From NCBI GenBank assembly GCA_964394665.1, contig CAYMYN010000008.1:73955-137954 (forward strand): 64,000 nt of DNA, read 5' to 3'. The notes beneath the pieces are model-generated. The model was not told the DNA's origin. It was given only the letters and a program-made list of their open reading frames with translations, and ran no database searches. Shown here one piece after another: positions 27,361-36,135 of the stretch; the stretch's first letter is position 1; each line of letters opens with the position of its first letter. The DNA is from CAYMYN01 sp964394665. GTDB taxonomy: Bacteria > Planctomycetota > UBA1135 > GCA-002686595. The position numbers and the translations under genes are program-made.

Positions 27361-27735
27361 ATGCGCTCGCTCTTCACTTGGATCGTGGCCGCCAGCCTGT
27401 TCGCCCTGCTCCTGCGCTCGTCGGAGACCGTCCAGGGTTGGGTCGGCGCCCGCGAGGAGACCCGCACCTCCCGCTGGGCGGACGGCGTCCCCAAGGAGAC
27501 CGCCGCCTTCCGCGACGGGGTCCGCCACGGCCCCTGCGAGCGCTTCCACCCCGACGGCGGCCTGCGCGCCCGGGGCACCTTCCGCGACGGCGCGATGGAA
27601 GGCGAGTGGCGTTTCTACGGCGAGGACGGCGAGCTCGATCCGGCGCGCAGCGGGATCTACGAGGGCGATCGGCGCGTGGCACCCCTCGGCAACGGGAGCG
27701 GAGCGCTGGCGCGCTACGGCGCGGCGTCGGAATAG
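27361..27735 (+). CDS. Small membrane-anchored MORN-repeat-like protein
   Basis: A 124-residue protein with an N-terminal hydrophobic helix (LFTWIVAASLFALLLRS) and two YwqK/MORN-type units: AFRDGVRHGPCERFHPDGGL and GTFRDGAMEGEWRFYGEDGE. Such repeats form beta-hairpin arrays, often called YwqK-like. The role is unknown. Its 3' end overlaps the convergent QueD-like gene by 22 nt. Confidence 0.65.
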   Translation: MRSLFTWIVAASLFALLLRSSETVQGWVGAREETRTSRWADGVPKETAAFRDGVRHGPCERFHPDGGLRARGTFRDGAMEGEWRFYGEDGELDPARSGIYEGDRRVAPLGNGSGALARYGAASE

Positions 27736-28214
27736 TGGTAGACCCCGCGTTGACCGGAGGTCTCCTCCACCGCCAGGCGTAGGGCGGTCACGTGGAGGTC
27801 GCCGAAGCGCTGCTCGATGCGGCGCCGCAGCTCGCGCCCGAGCCAGCCGGCCAGGTTCTCCGAGCTGGTGTTGTTGATCGGCAGCACGAGCACGTCCTCG
27901 CTGGGCGCGGCGTAGTAACGCTCGAGGTAGCGCACTTCGGTCACGCCGTCCGCACGCGGGGTCACGCGCAACACCGGGTGTTCGCCCGGCACGAGCCAGC
28001 GCTCGTCGAGCTCGTCCACCAGCTCGCGCACGAGGGGCTTGATGAGCTTGAAGTCGATCACCAGGCCGTGGCGGGTGAGCGCGGCGTCGAGCTCGACGAA
28101 GACGCGGTAGTTGTGGCCGTGCAGCCGCTCCGCCGACCCGTCGGGGAAGATCAGGAAGTGGGCGGAGGAGAACTTGAAGGTCTCCTTGGCGAGCTCGATC
28201 GACCAGCGTTCCAT
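27714..28214 (-). CDS. 6-pyruvoyl-tetrahydropterin synthase / QueD family protein
   Basis: A 166-residue T-fold enzyme. Zinc ligands are in FSSAHFLIF and LHGHNYRV, with the conserved VIDFKLIKPLV and the C-terminal block NTSSENLAGWL plus RLAVEETSGQ. QueD makes 6-carboxy-tetrahydropterin for queuosine; PTPS paralogues act in pterin synthesis. No queC, queE or folE is in the window to decide between them. It is divergent from the FkbM gene and converges with the MORN-like gene, overlapping it by 22 nt. Confidence 0.88.
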   Translation of the reverse strand: MERWSIELAKETFKFSSAHFLIFPDGSAERLHGHNYRVFVELDAALTRHGLVIDFKLIKPLVRELVDELDERWLVPGEHPVLRVTPRADGVTEVRYLERYYAAPSEDVLVLPINNTSSENLAGWLGRELRRRIEQRFGDLHVTALRLAVEETSGQRGVYHYSDAAP

Positions 28215-28327
28215 GGGCGGCGGCGGGTTGCGGGGCAGGCGCGCATCCTCGCCCGCGGGCCGCGCCGGCTCAACACCCGCGGACGCGGACGGGCGCCGGT
28301 TCGGCGCGCCTGGTAGATTCTGCGCCC

Positions 28328-29164
28328 ATGGATGCCGCCACGCGCCTCGTGCGGGTCGAGGACCTGGGCCTCGAGCTCGAAGTCCTGGCCGACGACGAGG
28401 TGATCGGGCCGCGGGTGGCGGGGGGCGCCTGGGAGGAGCACGAGACGCGCCTGTTCCGCGCCCACCTGCGCCCCGGGGCGCGGGTGCTCGACCTGGGCGC
28501 GAACATCGGCTGGTTCTCGGTCCAGGCGGTGCTCGCCGGGGCCGAGGTGCAGGCCTTCGAACCGGTGCCCGCCATCGCGGAGATCCTCGAGCGCAACGTC
28601 GCGCGGGCGATGGAGCGCGGGCGCGGGCGCGCGGTCGTGCACCGCGTCGCCGCCGGGGCCCAGGCGGGCTCGGCGCGCATCGCGCTCGCTCCGCGCAACC
28701 GGGGCGACAACCGCGTGCTGGACGCGGGCGCCTCGCGCCCGGCCGACCTGGTCGGCGCGGAGGAGCTCGAGATCCGGGTCGAGCGCGTGGACGCGCTCGT
28801 CGAGGGCTCCGTCTCCCTGATCAAGATCGACACCCAGGGCTCGGAGTGGCTGGCCCTGCAGGGCGCCCGCGGACTGCTCGAGCGATCCCCGCGCCTGGCC
28901 CTGTTGCTCGAGTTCTGGCCCTACGCGTTGCGCGGCGTCGAACCCGCGGCCCTGCTGGAGTTCCTCGCCGCCCAGGGCTTCACCGTCGGCAAGGCGACCG
29001 CCGCGCCCTACCCGATGGAGCCCGAGCGCATCCTGCGCCAGGCCCTGGCCCGCGATCCGGTGCAGGGCGGGCTGGATCTGTACGCCGTGCGCGGGGTGCC
29101 CTTCCACGTGCTCGGCCCCGCGGCGCGGCTGCGTTCGATCTGGCGCAGCCGCCGCGAGGCCTGA
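28328..29164 (+). CDS. FkbM family SAM-dependent methyltransferase
   Basis: A 278-residue protein. The SAM-binding motif I is VLDLGANIGWFSVQAV (about residue 55), with acidic motif II AFEPVPAI. The FkbM-type C-terminal block is SLIKIDTQGSEWLALQGARG, followed by LLLEFWPYALRG. FkbM enzymes O-methylate sugars or polyketides, so a glycan-modifying role is plausible but not shown. It has its own short upstream gap and ends 24 nt before the convergent pilin gene. Confidence 0.88.
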   Translation: MDAATRLVRVEDLGLELEVLADDEVIGPRVAGGAWEEHETRLFRAHLRPGARVLDLGANIGWFSVQAVLAGAEVQAFEPVPAIAEILERNVARAMERGRGRAVVHRVAAGAQAGSARIALAPRNRGDNRVLDAGASRPADLVGAEELEIRVERVDALVEGSVSLIKIDTQGSEWLALQGARGLLERSPRLALLLEFWPYALRGVEPAALLEFLAAQGFTVGKATAAPYPMEPERILRQALARDPVQGGLDLYAVRGVPFHVLGPAARLRSIWRSRREA

Positions 29165-29188
29165 AGGGAGGGCGCGCGAGGGCGCGGG

Positions 29189-29776
29189 TCAGCGATAGAC
29201 CAGGACGTAGGCGTGCTGCGCGGCCGGGTCGTAGCGCAGGCGGCCGGTCGTGCGCCAGTCGCCCGTGAGGCCGCCGTCGAGGGCCCGGTCGAGGCGCTGC
29301 GCCGCGCTCTCGGGCACCTTCGTCAGGTAGAGCATGTTGGCCGATCCGCTGACGTCGTCGTTCCCGTCGCCGTCGAGGTCGAAGCCGCTGACCCAGCCGT
29401 TGGCGGTGACCGTGTCGTAGAGGTGCAGGTTCCCGCCGAAGGGATTGGAGACCTGGTGCCGCAACATCTCCTCGAGGTACGGCCCGTTCCAGCCCGGGAT
29501 CGTCTGGGTCGCCGAGAGGCGGCGGTTGTTCGCCGCCGGGTTGGCGTACTCGCGTGCGTAGGTCCCGGTGTCCGCGTGGTAGACCGAGCACGCCGAGCGC
29601 AGGGTGTCCACCAGGGTCAGGGTCTTGGCGACCTTGCTGCGCTCGATCATCCCGTTCACGAAGGGCGTGATCGAGGCCGCCATGATGGCGATGATGCTGA
29701 CGGCGATGACGATCTCCATCAGCGAGAAGCCGGCGCGGGCCGGACGCGACGTCCGGGTCGAGGTCGTGACGTGCAT
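29189..29776 (-). CDS. Type II secretion / type IV pilin-like pseudopilin
   Basis: A 195-residue protein with a class III signal peptide: basic leader ending RAGFSLMEIVIAVSIIAIMA, with cleavage expected after Gly and a glutamate at position 5 of the mature protein. The C-terminal globular part resembles GspG-like major pseudopilins: TIPGWNGPYLEEML, NPFGGNL and the acidic FDLDGDGNDDVSG, a possible calcium loop. It lies downstream of eboB on the same strand with a 180-nt gap, so it need not be part of that operon. No other secretion genes are in the window. Confidence 0.85.
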   Translation of the reverse strand: MHVTTSTRTSRPARAGFSLMEIVIAVSIIAIMAASITPFVNGMIERSKVAKTLTLVDTLRSACSVYHADTGTYAREYANPAANNRRLSATQTIPGWNGPYLEEMLRHQVSNPFGGNLHLYDTVTANGWVSGFDLDGDGNDDVSGSANMLYLTKVPESAAQRLDRALDGGLTGDWRTTGRLRYDPAAQHAYVLVYR

Positions 29777-29955
29777 GGACTCGGGGGGGCGTGGGGGCGT
29801 CGGGGGCGGAATGCGAACGGAGTCCCCCTCGGTCCGCGCCGCCCCGTTCCTTGACCCCGCGGGCCGAAATCCACCCCCAGCAGCCCGAATCACCCACCCG
29901 CCGCGGGCCGGGGCTCCGCACTCGGCCACGCCCCCGACGGGGAGGGCCCCCGGGG

Positions 29956-30852
29956 TCAGTTCGGGACGGACTCCTCGATGCGCGGGGCTTGGCCGCGCAG
30001 CACCGAGTTGTCGTTGAAGAGCTGCGTCTGGTCGATCTGCGGCGCGCGCAGCAGGGCCTCCACGTCGATCTGACCGGACTGGGCGTAGGCCGCGAGCGCG
30101 TTCGACCAGGTGACGCGCTCGACGACGTCGGGCGCGATGCCGCGCTCGAGCATGAGCTTGGCGGTGCGCGGCACGGCCAGCGGATCGGAGACGCCCCAGT
30201 CGGCGGAGCTGTCGACGATCACGCGCTCGGGGCCGTAGCGCTCGACGATCGCGACCATGCGCTCCGAGCCCATCTTGGTGTGCGGGTAGATCGTGAACGC
30301 GGCCCAGGCGCCACTCGCCAAGCAGTCCTCGACGGTCTCCTCGTTGTTGTGGTCGACGACGAGCTTCTCCAGCGGCAGGCCGACCTCGCGCGCGATGTCG
30401 ATCGAGCGTCGGATGCCGCGTTTCTTGTCGCGGTGCGGCGAGTGCACCATCACGACCATGTCGTGGGCGCGGGCGAACTCGAGCTGGGCGACGTAGGCCC
30501 GTTCCTCGGCCGGGGTGATCTCGTCGAAGCCGATCTCGCCGACCGCGACGACGCCTTCCTTGAGGGCGAAGCGCGGCAGCAGCTCGAGCACCTCGCGCGC
30601 CAGGCCCTCGTCGTTGGCCTCCTTCGAGTTGAGGCCGATGGCGCAGTAGTGGGCCACGCCGAACTGCGAGGCGCGGAAGCGCTCCCAACCCACGAGGCTG
30701 GCGAAGTAGTCGATGAAGCTGCCGACCTGGGTGCGCGGCTGGCCGACCCAGAAGGCGGGCTCGACGACCGCGCGCACGCCGGCGGCGGCCATGCGCTCGA
30801 GGTCGTCGGTGGTGCGGCTGGTGAGGTGGATGTGGGGATCGAAGAAACGCAT
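29956..30852 (-). CDS. eboB: EboB-type TatD-like metal-dependent hydrolase
   Basis: A 298-residue amidohydrolase-fold protein. The metal-binding start FDPHIHLTSRTTDD, then VVEPAFWVGQPRTQVGSFID, VAVGEIGFDEITPAEE, VHSPHRDKKRGI, VVDHNNEETV and SSADWGVSDPLAVP match EboB proteins essentially block by block. Ebo clusters are known in cyanobacteria, Bacteroidetes and others. In Nostoc they are needed for export of the scytonemin precursor, and the enzymatic product is unknown. The gene starts 10 nt after eboA ends and is the last of a tight minus-strand run. Confidence 0.88.
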   Translation of the reverse strand: MRFFDPHIHLTSRTTDDLERMAAAGVRAVVEPAFWVGQPRTQVGSFIDYFASLVGWERFRASQFGVAHYCAIGLNSKEANDEGLAREVLELLPRFALKEGVVAVGEIGFDEITPAEERAYVAQLEFARAHDMVVMVHSPHRDKKRGIRRSIDIAREVGLPLEKLVVDHNNEETVEDCLASGAWAAFTIYPHTKMGSERMVAIVERYGPERVIVDSSADWGVSDPLAVPRTAKLMLERGIAPDVVERVTWSNALAAYAQSGQIDVEALLRAPQIDQTQLFNDNSVLRGQAPRIEESVPN

Positions 30853-30862
30853 CGTGTCGGAC

Positions 30863-31789
30863 TCAGGAGGGGGCGGCGAGGGAACCGAAGGCGCGCTGGG
30901 TCGTGTGGCCCGCGAGCGCCTCGCGCAGGGAAGTCGCCACCTGGGGGTCGCGCTCCGCCGCGAGCCGCGCGGCGAGGCCTTCGGTGGCGCCGGCCCGGGC
31001 CAGGCCGTAGGCGGCCGCGCGCCGGCCCAGGGCGTTCGGATTCTCGGCCGAGAACTCGCGCTCGAGCGCCACCAGCGCGCGCGCGCCGCCGTGCTCGCCC
31101 AAGCACAACCACAGCTCGTGGGGCACCGCGCGCCCCGCGCTGCGCCGCTCGTCCACGAGGTCCAGGGCCATGCGCGCGAGCTCGGGACCCAGGCGCCGGT
31201 CCAGGCCGAAGACGCGCCACAGGGGCGCGCCCACGAAGAGCGCCTTGATCACCATCTGGTTCCAGCCCAGCTCGTCGAGGTGCAGGAAGGGATAGGGCTG
31301 GTCGCAGGCGATGGCCACGAAGAGGGCCGTCATGTTGGAGCGCAGCCCCTCGCGCGCCCGCGACAGGAACCGTTCGCCGCGCGGCAGGAGGCACAGCGAG
31401 CGGTACAGCGCGCAGGCCTCGCCCACGTCGGCGTAGCGGAATGCGTCCTCGATCGCGCGTGCCCCGGAGTCCTCGGCGAGATCCCCGCGGGCCAGCACCA
31501 GCGCCGCCCGCAGCGCCTCGAGGCGCGTCCAGTAGGCCGGATCCCAGCCCTCGAGCAGCGCGGCGGCGGCCGCGCGCTCCGCTTCGCCGCACTCGAGCGG
31601 TCCGCCGCGACCATGACGGCTCGCCAGGCTGATCAGGGCCGCGAATCGATCGGGAGAGACGCCCGCCGCGATCTCCGCCTGGGCCGCGAGCGCCCACTCC
31701 AGGCTCGCCGGATCCAGGCGTCGGGCGAGCAACCCGTCCAACACGGCCCGCCCGCGGGCTGCGAGGTTCCGTTCGGCGACGTCGTTCAT
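30863..31789 (-). CDS. eboA: EboA-domain protein
   Basis: A 308-residue, mostly helical protein. The diagnostic segment is WNQMVIKALFVGAPLWRVF followed by GLDRRLGPELARMALDLVDE and RRSAGRAVPHELW, which matches the EboA family consensus (NQM-x-KALF-x-G-x-PL...GLDRR-x-x-x-EL-R). EboA has no known activity and always travels with EboB. Its ATG follows directly on the TGA of the preceding cyclase-like gene (TGAATG), implying coupled translation. The C-terminal half looks like HEAT-type helices. Confidence 0.85.
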   Translation of the reverse strand: MNDVAERNLAARGRAVLDGLLARRLDPASLEWALAAQAEIAAGVSPDRFAALISLASRHGRGGPLECGEAERAAAAALLEGWDPAYWTRLEALRAALVLARGDLAEDSGARAIEDAFRYADVGEACALYRSLCLLPRGERFLSRAREGLRSNMTALFVAIACDQPYPFLHLDELGWNQMVIKALFVGAPLWRVFGLDRRLGPELARMALDLVDERRSAGRAVPHELWLCLGEHGGARALVALEREFSAENPNALGRRAAAYGLARAGATEGLAARLAAERDPQVATSLREALAGHTTQRAFGSLAAPS

Positions 31790-33019
31790 TCAGGAGTCTC
31801 CATCGCCCCCGAGCCCCGCGTGCAAGGCCAGGATCAGGTAGCTGGTGCTGGCCACGACCATGTAGTTCGAAGTCAGGAAGTCGCTGCTCGAGCCGTCCGC
31901 GGAGAGCGTCTTCACCAGGTGCGGGCGCAGCATGCGGTGCCAGCCCTCGCGCTCGCCCTCGGGCAGGAGCGAGATCGCCTGGCTCGCGTAGTAGTGCGCG
32001 AAGAAGTAGAAGTAGCCCGCGTTCGCGAACCAGCCCTCGTGGGGGATCGGGCGCAGGCGCACGAGATCGAGGAAACGGCGGTGCTCGAAGAACTGCTCGA
32101 GACCCTGCACCAGTCGCTCGCGCGTGATGCGCCGGTCCCCGGCCCGCTCGAGCGCCCACAGGCAGACCTGGATGCGACCCAAGCTGCCCTCGATCGAGTT
32201 GATGCTCTCGCCGGTGTGGCCGCGCTGGATCGCGCGGTAGTCGTAGGCGAAGGCTCCGTTGGGCAACTCGCAGCGGCGCACCAGGCGCAGCGCGCCCTCG
32301 ACCAGGTGCGGCGCGACCTCGAGCCCGAGCTCGTCGCGCGCCGCGACGAGGGCCGGCAGCACGAGCGCCGTGCAGAAGCTCGTGGCCCAGGTCGGACGCG
32401 TGGTGAAGGGCGGGTCGTCGTAGTAGGCCCAGCCGCCGTCGGGGGTCTGGCGCCGGGCGAGGTCCGCCAGGAAGGCCTGCGTGCGCGCGCGCACGGGCGC
32501 GGCCAAGGGCCCCTTGGCGAAGCGCGGGTCGCGGGCCACGTCCACCAACGCGTCGAAGCCGAGCAACGAGGCCCAGGTCGAATCGACGTCCCAGTCGGCG
32601 CCGCGGTGCGGGAGGCGGATCGTGACCAGCCACTCGACCGCGCGGCGCAGGGCCTGCTCGCGCCCGGGGTCGGGCTCGGCGCGCGTCGTCACGAGCAAGG
32701 CCTTGGTCGCGAGCGCGTGGGCCGCCACGCGCCAGGCGTGGTAGGTGTCGTGCGCGAAGCCCAGCTCCGCGAGGTGGTGCGGGAGCGATGAGCCCCAGCC
32801 GCCCTCGGGCTGCTGGGTCCCGACGAGGAAGGCCAACGCCCGTTCCATTCCGGCGCGGGCCTCGGCGCGGCCCAGGGTCGGGGGGGGCGTGGGCTCGCGC
32901 ACCGGCGCGGAGTCCCGGGCCGGCTCCTGGGCGCGGCCGGGCGCGCCGTCCTGGGCCGCGGAGAGGGGCGGACTCAGCGCAAGGCCGAGGGCCAGGGCCA
33001 ACGACGTCGAGCGCCTCAC
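31790..33019 (-). CDS. Exported squalene-cyclase/prenyltransferase-like alpha-toroid protein
   Basis: A 409-residue protein with a GTG start and a signal peptide (LALALGLALSPPLSAAQ). The body is an alpha/alpha toroid with QW-type motifs, QQPEGGWGSS (about residue 72) and QTPDGGWAYYD (about residue 190). Such repeats are shared by squalene-hopene cyclases, terpene cyclases and prenyltransferase beta subunits. The D-x-D-D-type catalytic motif of the cyclases was not seen, so it may be a binding or degenerate member. It overlaps the preceding lipoprotein gene by 4 nt (GTGA) and abuts eboA with no gap, tying it to the Ebo pair. Confidence 0.7.
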   Translation of the reverse strand: MRRSTSLALALGLALSPPLSAAQDGAPGRAQEPARDSAPVREPTPPPTLGRAEARAGMERALAFLVGTQQPEGGWGSSLPHHLAELGFAHDTYHAWRVAAHALATKALLVTTRAEPDPGREQALRRAVEWLVTIRLPHRGADWDVDSTWASLLGFDALVDVARDPRFAKGPLAAPVRARTQAFLADLARRQTPDGGWAYYDDPPFTTRPTWATSFCTALVLPALVAARDELGLEVAPHLVEGALRLVRRCELPNGAFAYDYRAIQRGHTGESINSIEGSLGRIQVCLWALERAGDRRITRERLVQGLEQFFEHRRFLDLVRLRPIPHEGWFANAGYFYFFAHYYASQAISLLPEGEREGWHRMLRPHLVKTLSADGSSSDFLTSNYMVVASTSYLILALHAGLGGDGDS

Positions 33020-33840
33020 CCCTTGTCTCCCGCGGGCTGCTCGGCGCCCGCCTCGCCGCGCTCGAGGCGTTCGAGTTCCTCGCGCAGGTCCGCGAGCTTG
33101 GCGCGGGCCTTCTCGAGGGCGAGGTGCGCCTCGACGCGCGCGCGCTGGCGCTTGCCCTCGGCCTGGGCCAGGGAGGCGCGCGCCTGCTCGACGGCGAACT
33201 CGAGGGAGGCCTGTTTCTTCGGCAGCTCGTGGTCGCGCTCGAGGGCCAACGCCGCGCGTTGCTGCTCGAGCGCGCGCTCGCCCATCTCGAGCTCGCGGCG
33301 CTTGCGCCAGATCACGATCTCGCCCGTGCGCTTGGCGTAGTACTCCTCGCCCTGGGCCGCGTAGTCGTCCACGAGCTGCTGCAGGTCCTGGCGGCGCTGC
33401 TCGACGCGGAAGGCGGCGCTCTCGACCTGGAGCTCGCCCTTGGCCAGGGCCTGGGGCCGCGCCTCGGCGAGGAAGGTGGCGAGCTCGCGCTCGGCCTGGC
33501 GCAGCGCGTGGATCGCCTTCGCCAGCTCCTGCTCGGCGCCGTCGCGTTGCTCGGCGGCCTTGCCCTCGGCGATCGTGAGCTCGAGCTCGGCGTGGGCGAG
33601 GTCGCGGCGCTTCTTGGCCAACTCACGCTCGCGCTTGGCCGGATCAGCCGCGGCCTTGGCCTCGCCCTTGGCTGCGGGGCGCGCGGGCTCGGCCGCCTGG
33701 GCCGCGCTGGGCGACGTGTCGTCCCAGCTCGCTCGGGTGCGCGCGTCGCGGCCGCCGCCGCCGATCGAGAACACGCAGGAGGGCAGCAGGACCGCGAGGA
33801 TGAGCGCGGCCAGGGAAAGTCGCAGGCGAGGGAACGGCAT
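33016..33840 (-). CDS. Coiled-coil lipoprotein
   Basis: A 274-residue protein. The leader RLSLAALILAVLLPSCVFS has a lipobox cysteine near residue 22, followed by a Gly-rich and charged linker. Nearly all the rest (about 60-265) is Ala/Glu/Lys/Arg/Leu-rich heptad helix (for example LAKKRRDLAHAELELTIAEG). ATG at 33838-33840 was chosen over one ten codons upstream because it puts the hydrophobic leader at the N-terminus. It is the first gene of the run leading into the toroid protein, eboA and eboB. Function unknown; a periplasmic spacer or scaffold is conceivable. Confidence 0.65.
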   Translation of the reverse strand: MPFPRLRLSLAALILAVLLPSCVFSIGGGGRDARTRASWDDTSPSAAQAAEPARPAAKGEAKAAADPAKRERELAKKRRDLAHAELELTIAEGKAAEQRDGAEQELAKAIHALRQAERELATFLAEARPQALAKGELQVESAAFRVEQRRQDLQQLVDDYAAQGEEYYAKRTGEIVIWRKRRELEMGERALEQQRAALALERDHELPKKQASLEFAVEQARASLAQAEGKRQRARVEAHLALEKARAKLADLREELERLERGEAGAEQPAGDKG

Positions 33841-34058
33841 GGGGCTTCTCCGGGGCGCGCCGCGGACCATCCCGCTGCGCGCGGCCGACCATCTTGGGGC
33901 CGGGGTGGGCGGCGAGGAAAGCGCGCCGCGCGGATTCTGCGCGCCGGTGGGCGCCTGCCCGCTGGCGATGGACTGCCGTGGGAGTGCTTGGGATACTCCC
34001 CGGCCTCCATTCCGGGCGCCAGGTCGCCCTCCGCCCCTCCCCAGCCCGCCCGCGAGCC

Positions 34059-35690
34059 ATGACCCACGGCGTCTTCCAGGTCCCCACCCCCCGCAACGAG
34101 CCGGTCCGCGACTACGCCCCCGGCAGCGGCGAACGCGCGGCCCTCAAGGCCGAGCTCGCGGCCCAGGCCGGGCGCGAGGTCGAGGTCCCGCTGGTCATCG
34201 GCGGGCGCGAGGTCCGCACGGGCGACGTCGAGCGCATGGTCATGCCCCACGACCACGGGCACGTCCTGGGCGTGTTCCACAGGGCCGGGCCGGCCGAGGT
34301 TCGCGCCGCGATCGACGCGGCCGAGGCCGCGCGCGGCGAGTGGGCCGCGTTGCCCTGGGAGGAGCGCGCCGCGGTCTTCCTGCGCGCGGGCGAGATGCTG
34401 GCCACCACGCACCGCGACCGCGTCAACGCGGCCACGATGCTCAACCAATCGAAGACCTGCCACCAGGCCGAGATCGACTCGGCCTGCGAGCTGATCGACT
34501 TCTACCGCTTCAACGCCGCCTTCACCCAGGCGATCTACGAGTCCCAGCCGCTCTCCTCGCCGGGAGTCTGGAACCGCCTCGAGCACCGGCCGCTGGACGG
34601 CTTCGTGTTCGCCATCACGCCCTTCAACTTCACCTCGATCGCCGGCAACCTGCCCACGGCGCCGGCTTTCCTCGGCAACACCAGCGTCTGGAAGCCGGCC
34701 TCGACGTCGGTGCTCTCGAACTACTACATCCTGCGGCTCCTGATGGACGCGGGCCTGCCCGACGGCGTGATCAACTTCGTGCCCGGCGCCGGCGCCACGG
34801 TCGGCGATCCGGTCCTGGCCGACGGCCGCCTGGGCGGCGTGCACTTCACGGGCTCGACCGAAGTCTTCCGCGGCATCTGGAGCACGGTCGGGAAGAACCT
34901 CGCGCGCTACGGTCAATACCCGCGCCTGGTGGGCGAGACCGGCGGCAAGGACTTCGTCTTCGCGCACCCTTCGGCCGATCTGCCCTCCCTGGCGGTGGCC
35001 CTGGTGCGCGGCGCGTTCGAGTACCAGGGGCAGAAGTGTTCGGCCGCCAGCCGCGCTTACGTCCCGCGCAGCCTGTGGCCCGACCTGCGCGAGCGCCTGG
35101 TCGCCATGCTCGGCGAGGTGCGTCTGGGCGACGTGCGCGACTTCCAGAACTTCATGGGGGCGGTGATCGACGCCCGTTCGTTCAAGAAACTCTCCGCGAC
35201 CATCGCCGAGGCGCGCGCCACGGCCGGCGTCGAGCTCGTCTTCGGCGGCGGCTGCGACGACTCCCGCGGCTGGTTCGTGGAGCCGACCGTGCTGCGCGTC
35301 GACGACCCGCGCCACGTGACGATGTGCACGGAGTACTTCGGGCCGCTGCTCTCGATCCACGTCTACGACGACGCGCGCTACGAGGAGACCCTGCGCCTGT
35401 GCGACGAGACCAGCGAGTACGCCCTGACCGGGGCCGTCTTCGCCCGCGAACGCGCCGCCGTGCGCCGCGCGACCGAGCTGCTGCGCTTCGCAGCGGGCAA
35501 CTTCTACGTCAACGACAAGCCCACGGGCGCGGTCGTCGGCCAACAACCCTTCGGCGGCTCGCGCGCCTCGGGCACCAACGACAAGGCCGGCTCGGTGCTG
35601 AACCTCCTGCGCTGGACCAGCCAACGCACGATCAAGGAGACCTTCGTCGCCCCGACCGACTGGCGCTACCCCTTCCTGGCCGAGGCCTGA
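34059..35690 (+). CDS. pruA: L-glutamate gamma-semialdehyde (1-pyrroline-5-carboxylate) dehydrogenase
   Basis: A 543-residue stand-alone aldehyde dehydrogenase of the mitochondrial ALDH4A1 type, oxidising glutamate semialdehyde to glutamate in proline catabolism. Seen are TPFNFTSIAGNLPTAPAFLG, GVHFTGSTEVF, the glutamate block RLVGETGGKDFVFAHPSADL, the nucleophile in EYQGQKCSAASRAYVP and the C-terminal QQPFGGSRASGTNDKAG. The N-terminal NEPVRDYAPGS is typical of this subfamily. No proline dehydrogenase gene is adjacent. The ATG at 34059 precedes the conserved N-terminus. Confidence 0.95.
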   Translation: MTHGVFQVPTPRNEPVRDYAPGSGERAALKAELAAQAGREVEVPLVIGGREVRTGDVERMVMPHDHGHVLGVFHRAGPAEVRAAIDAAEAARGEWAALPWEERAAVFLRAGEMLATTHRDRVNAATMLNQSKTCHQAEIDSACELIDFYRFNAAFTQAIYESQPLSSPGVWNRLEHRPLDGFVFAITPFNFTSIAGNLPTAPAFLGNTSVWKPASTSVLSNYYILRLLMDAGLPDGVINFVPGAGATVGDPVLADGRLGGVHFTGSTEVFRGIWSTVGKNLARYGQYPRLVGETGGKDFVFAHPSADLPSLAVALVRGAFEYQGQKCSAASRAYVPRSLWPDLRERLVAMLGEVRLGDVRDFQNFMGAVIDARSFKKLSATIAEARATAGVELVFGGGCDDSRGWFVEPTVLRVDDPRHVTMCTEYFGPLLSIHVYDDARYEETLRLCDETSEYALTGAVFARERAAVRRATELLRFAAGNFYVNDKPTGAVVGQQPFGGSRASGTNDKAGSVLNLLRWTSQRTIKETFVAPTDWRYPFLAEA

Positions 35691-35705
35691 TCCGCAGGCG
35701 ACGCG

Positions 35706-36116
35706 TCAGCGCGACGCGCACCAGTCGCCCGAGGCGATGCGCGGGAAACCGGCCGCCTGGCTCGCCGAGAGCAGGTAGGCCTCGACTTCCTGACCGTCCG
35801 CGAGCACCACGCCCGTGCGCCGGAAGTACTCGGGGTGGTCCTCGAACTCGTCGAGCAACGCCAGGGTCCCGCTGTCGACCGCCCACAGCTCGCCGTGCAC
35901 GCGCCCCGTCCCACCGCGCACCAGGGCGGGGAAACCGCCCAGGTCGAAGAGCTCGAACTCCGGGGCCGTGTCGGCCTCGCGCAGGAACCGGCCGCCGGCA
36001 AGGAAGCGGTGGTTCTCCGCGCCGCGGCGCAGGGTGCCGTAGACGAAGATCGTGCGATCGTGCGCGCGCTCGCTGCGCGGGGCCGGCGGAGTGCGCGGAT
36101 CCATCGTGGCGTGCAT
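35706..36116 (-). CDS. Gamma-glutamylcyclotransferase family (AIG2-like) protein
   Basis: A 136-residue protein with the family's opening VYGTLRRGAENH (near residue 25), a substrate-binding loop, and the catalytic-type glutamate in LLDEFEDHPEYFRR. These proteins cleave gamma-glutamyl amides to 5-oxoproline, but bacterial members are largely untested. The start is the ATG at 36114-36116; a second in-frame ATG four codons on is equally possible. It converges with pruA, with a 15-nt gap between them. Confidence 0.85.
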   Translation of the reverse strand: MHATMDPRTPPAPRSERAHDRTIFVYGTLRRGAENHRFLAGGRFLREADTAPEFELFDLGGFPALVRGGTGRVHGELWAVDSGTLALLDEFEDHPEYFRRTGVVLADGQEVEAYLLSASQAAGFPRIASGDWCASR

Positions 36117-36135
36117 GGGTGGCCAGGGGTGCGGG

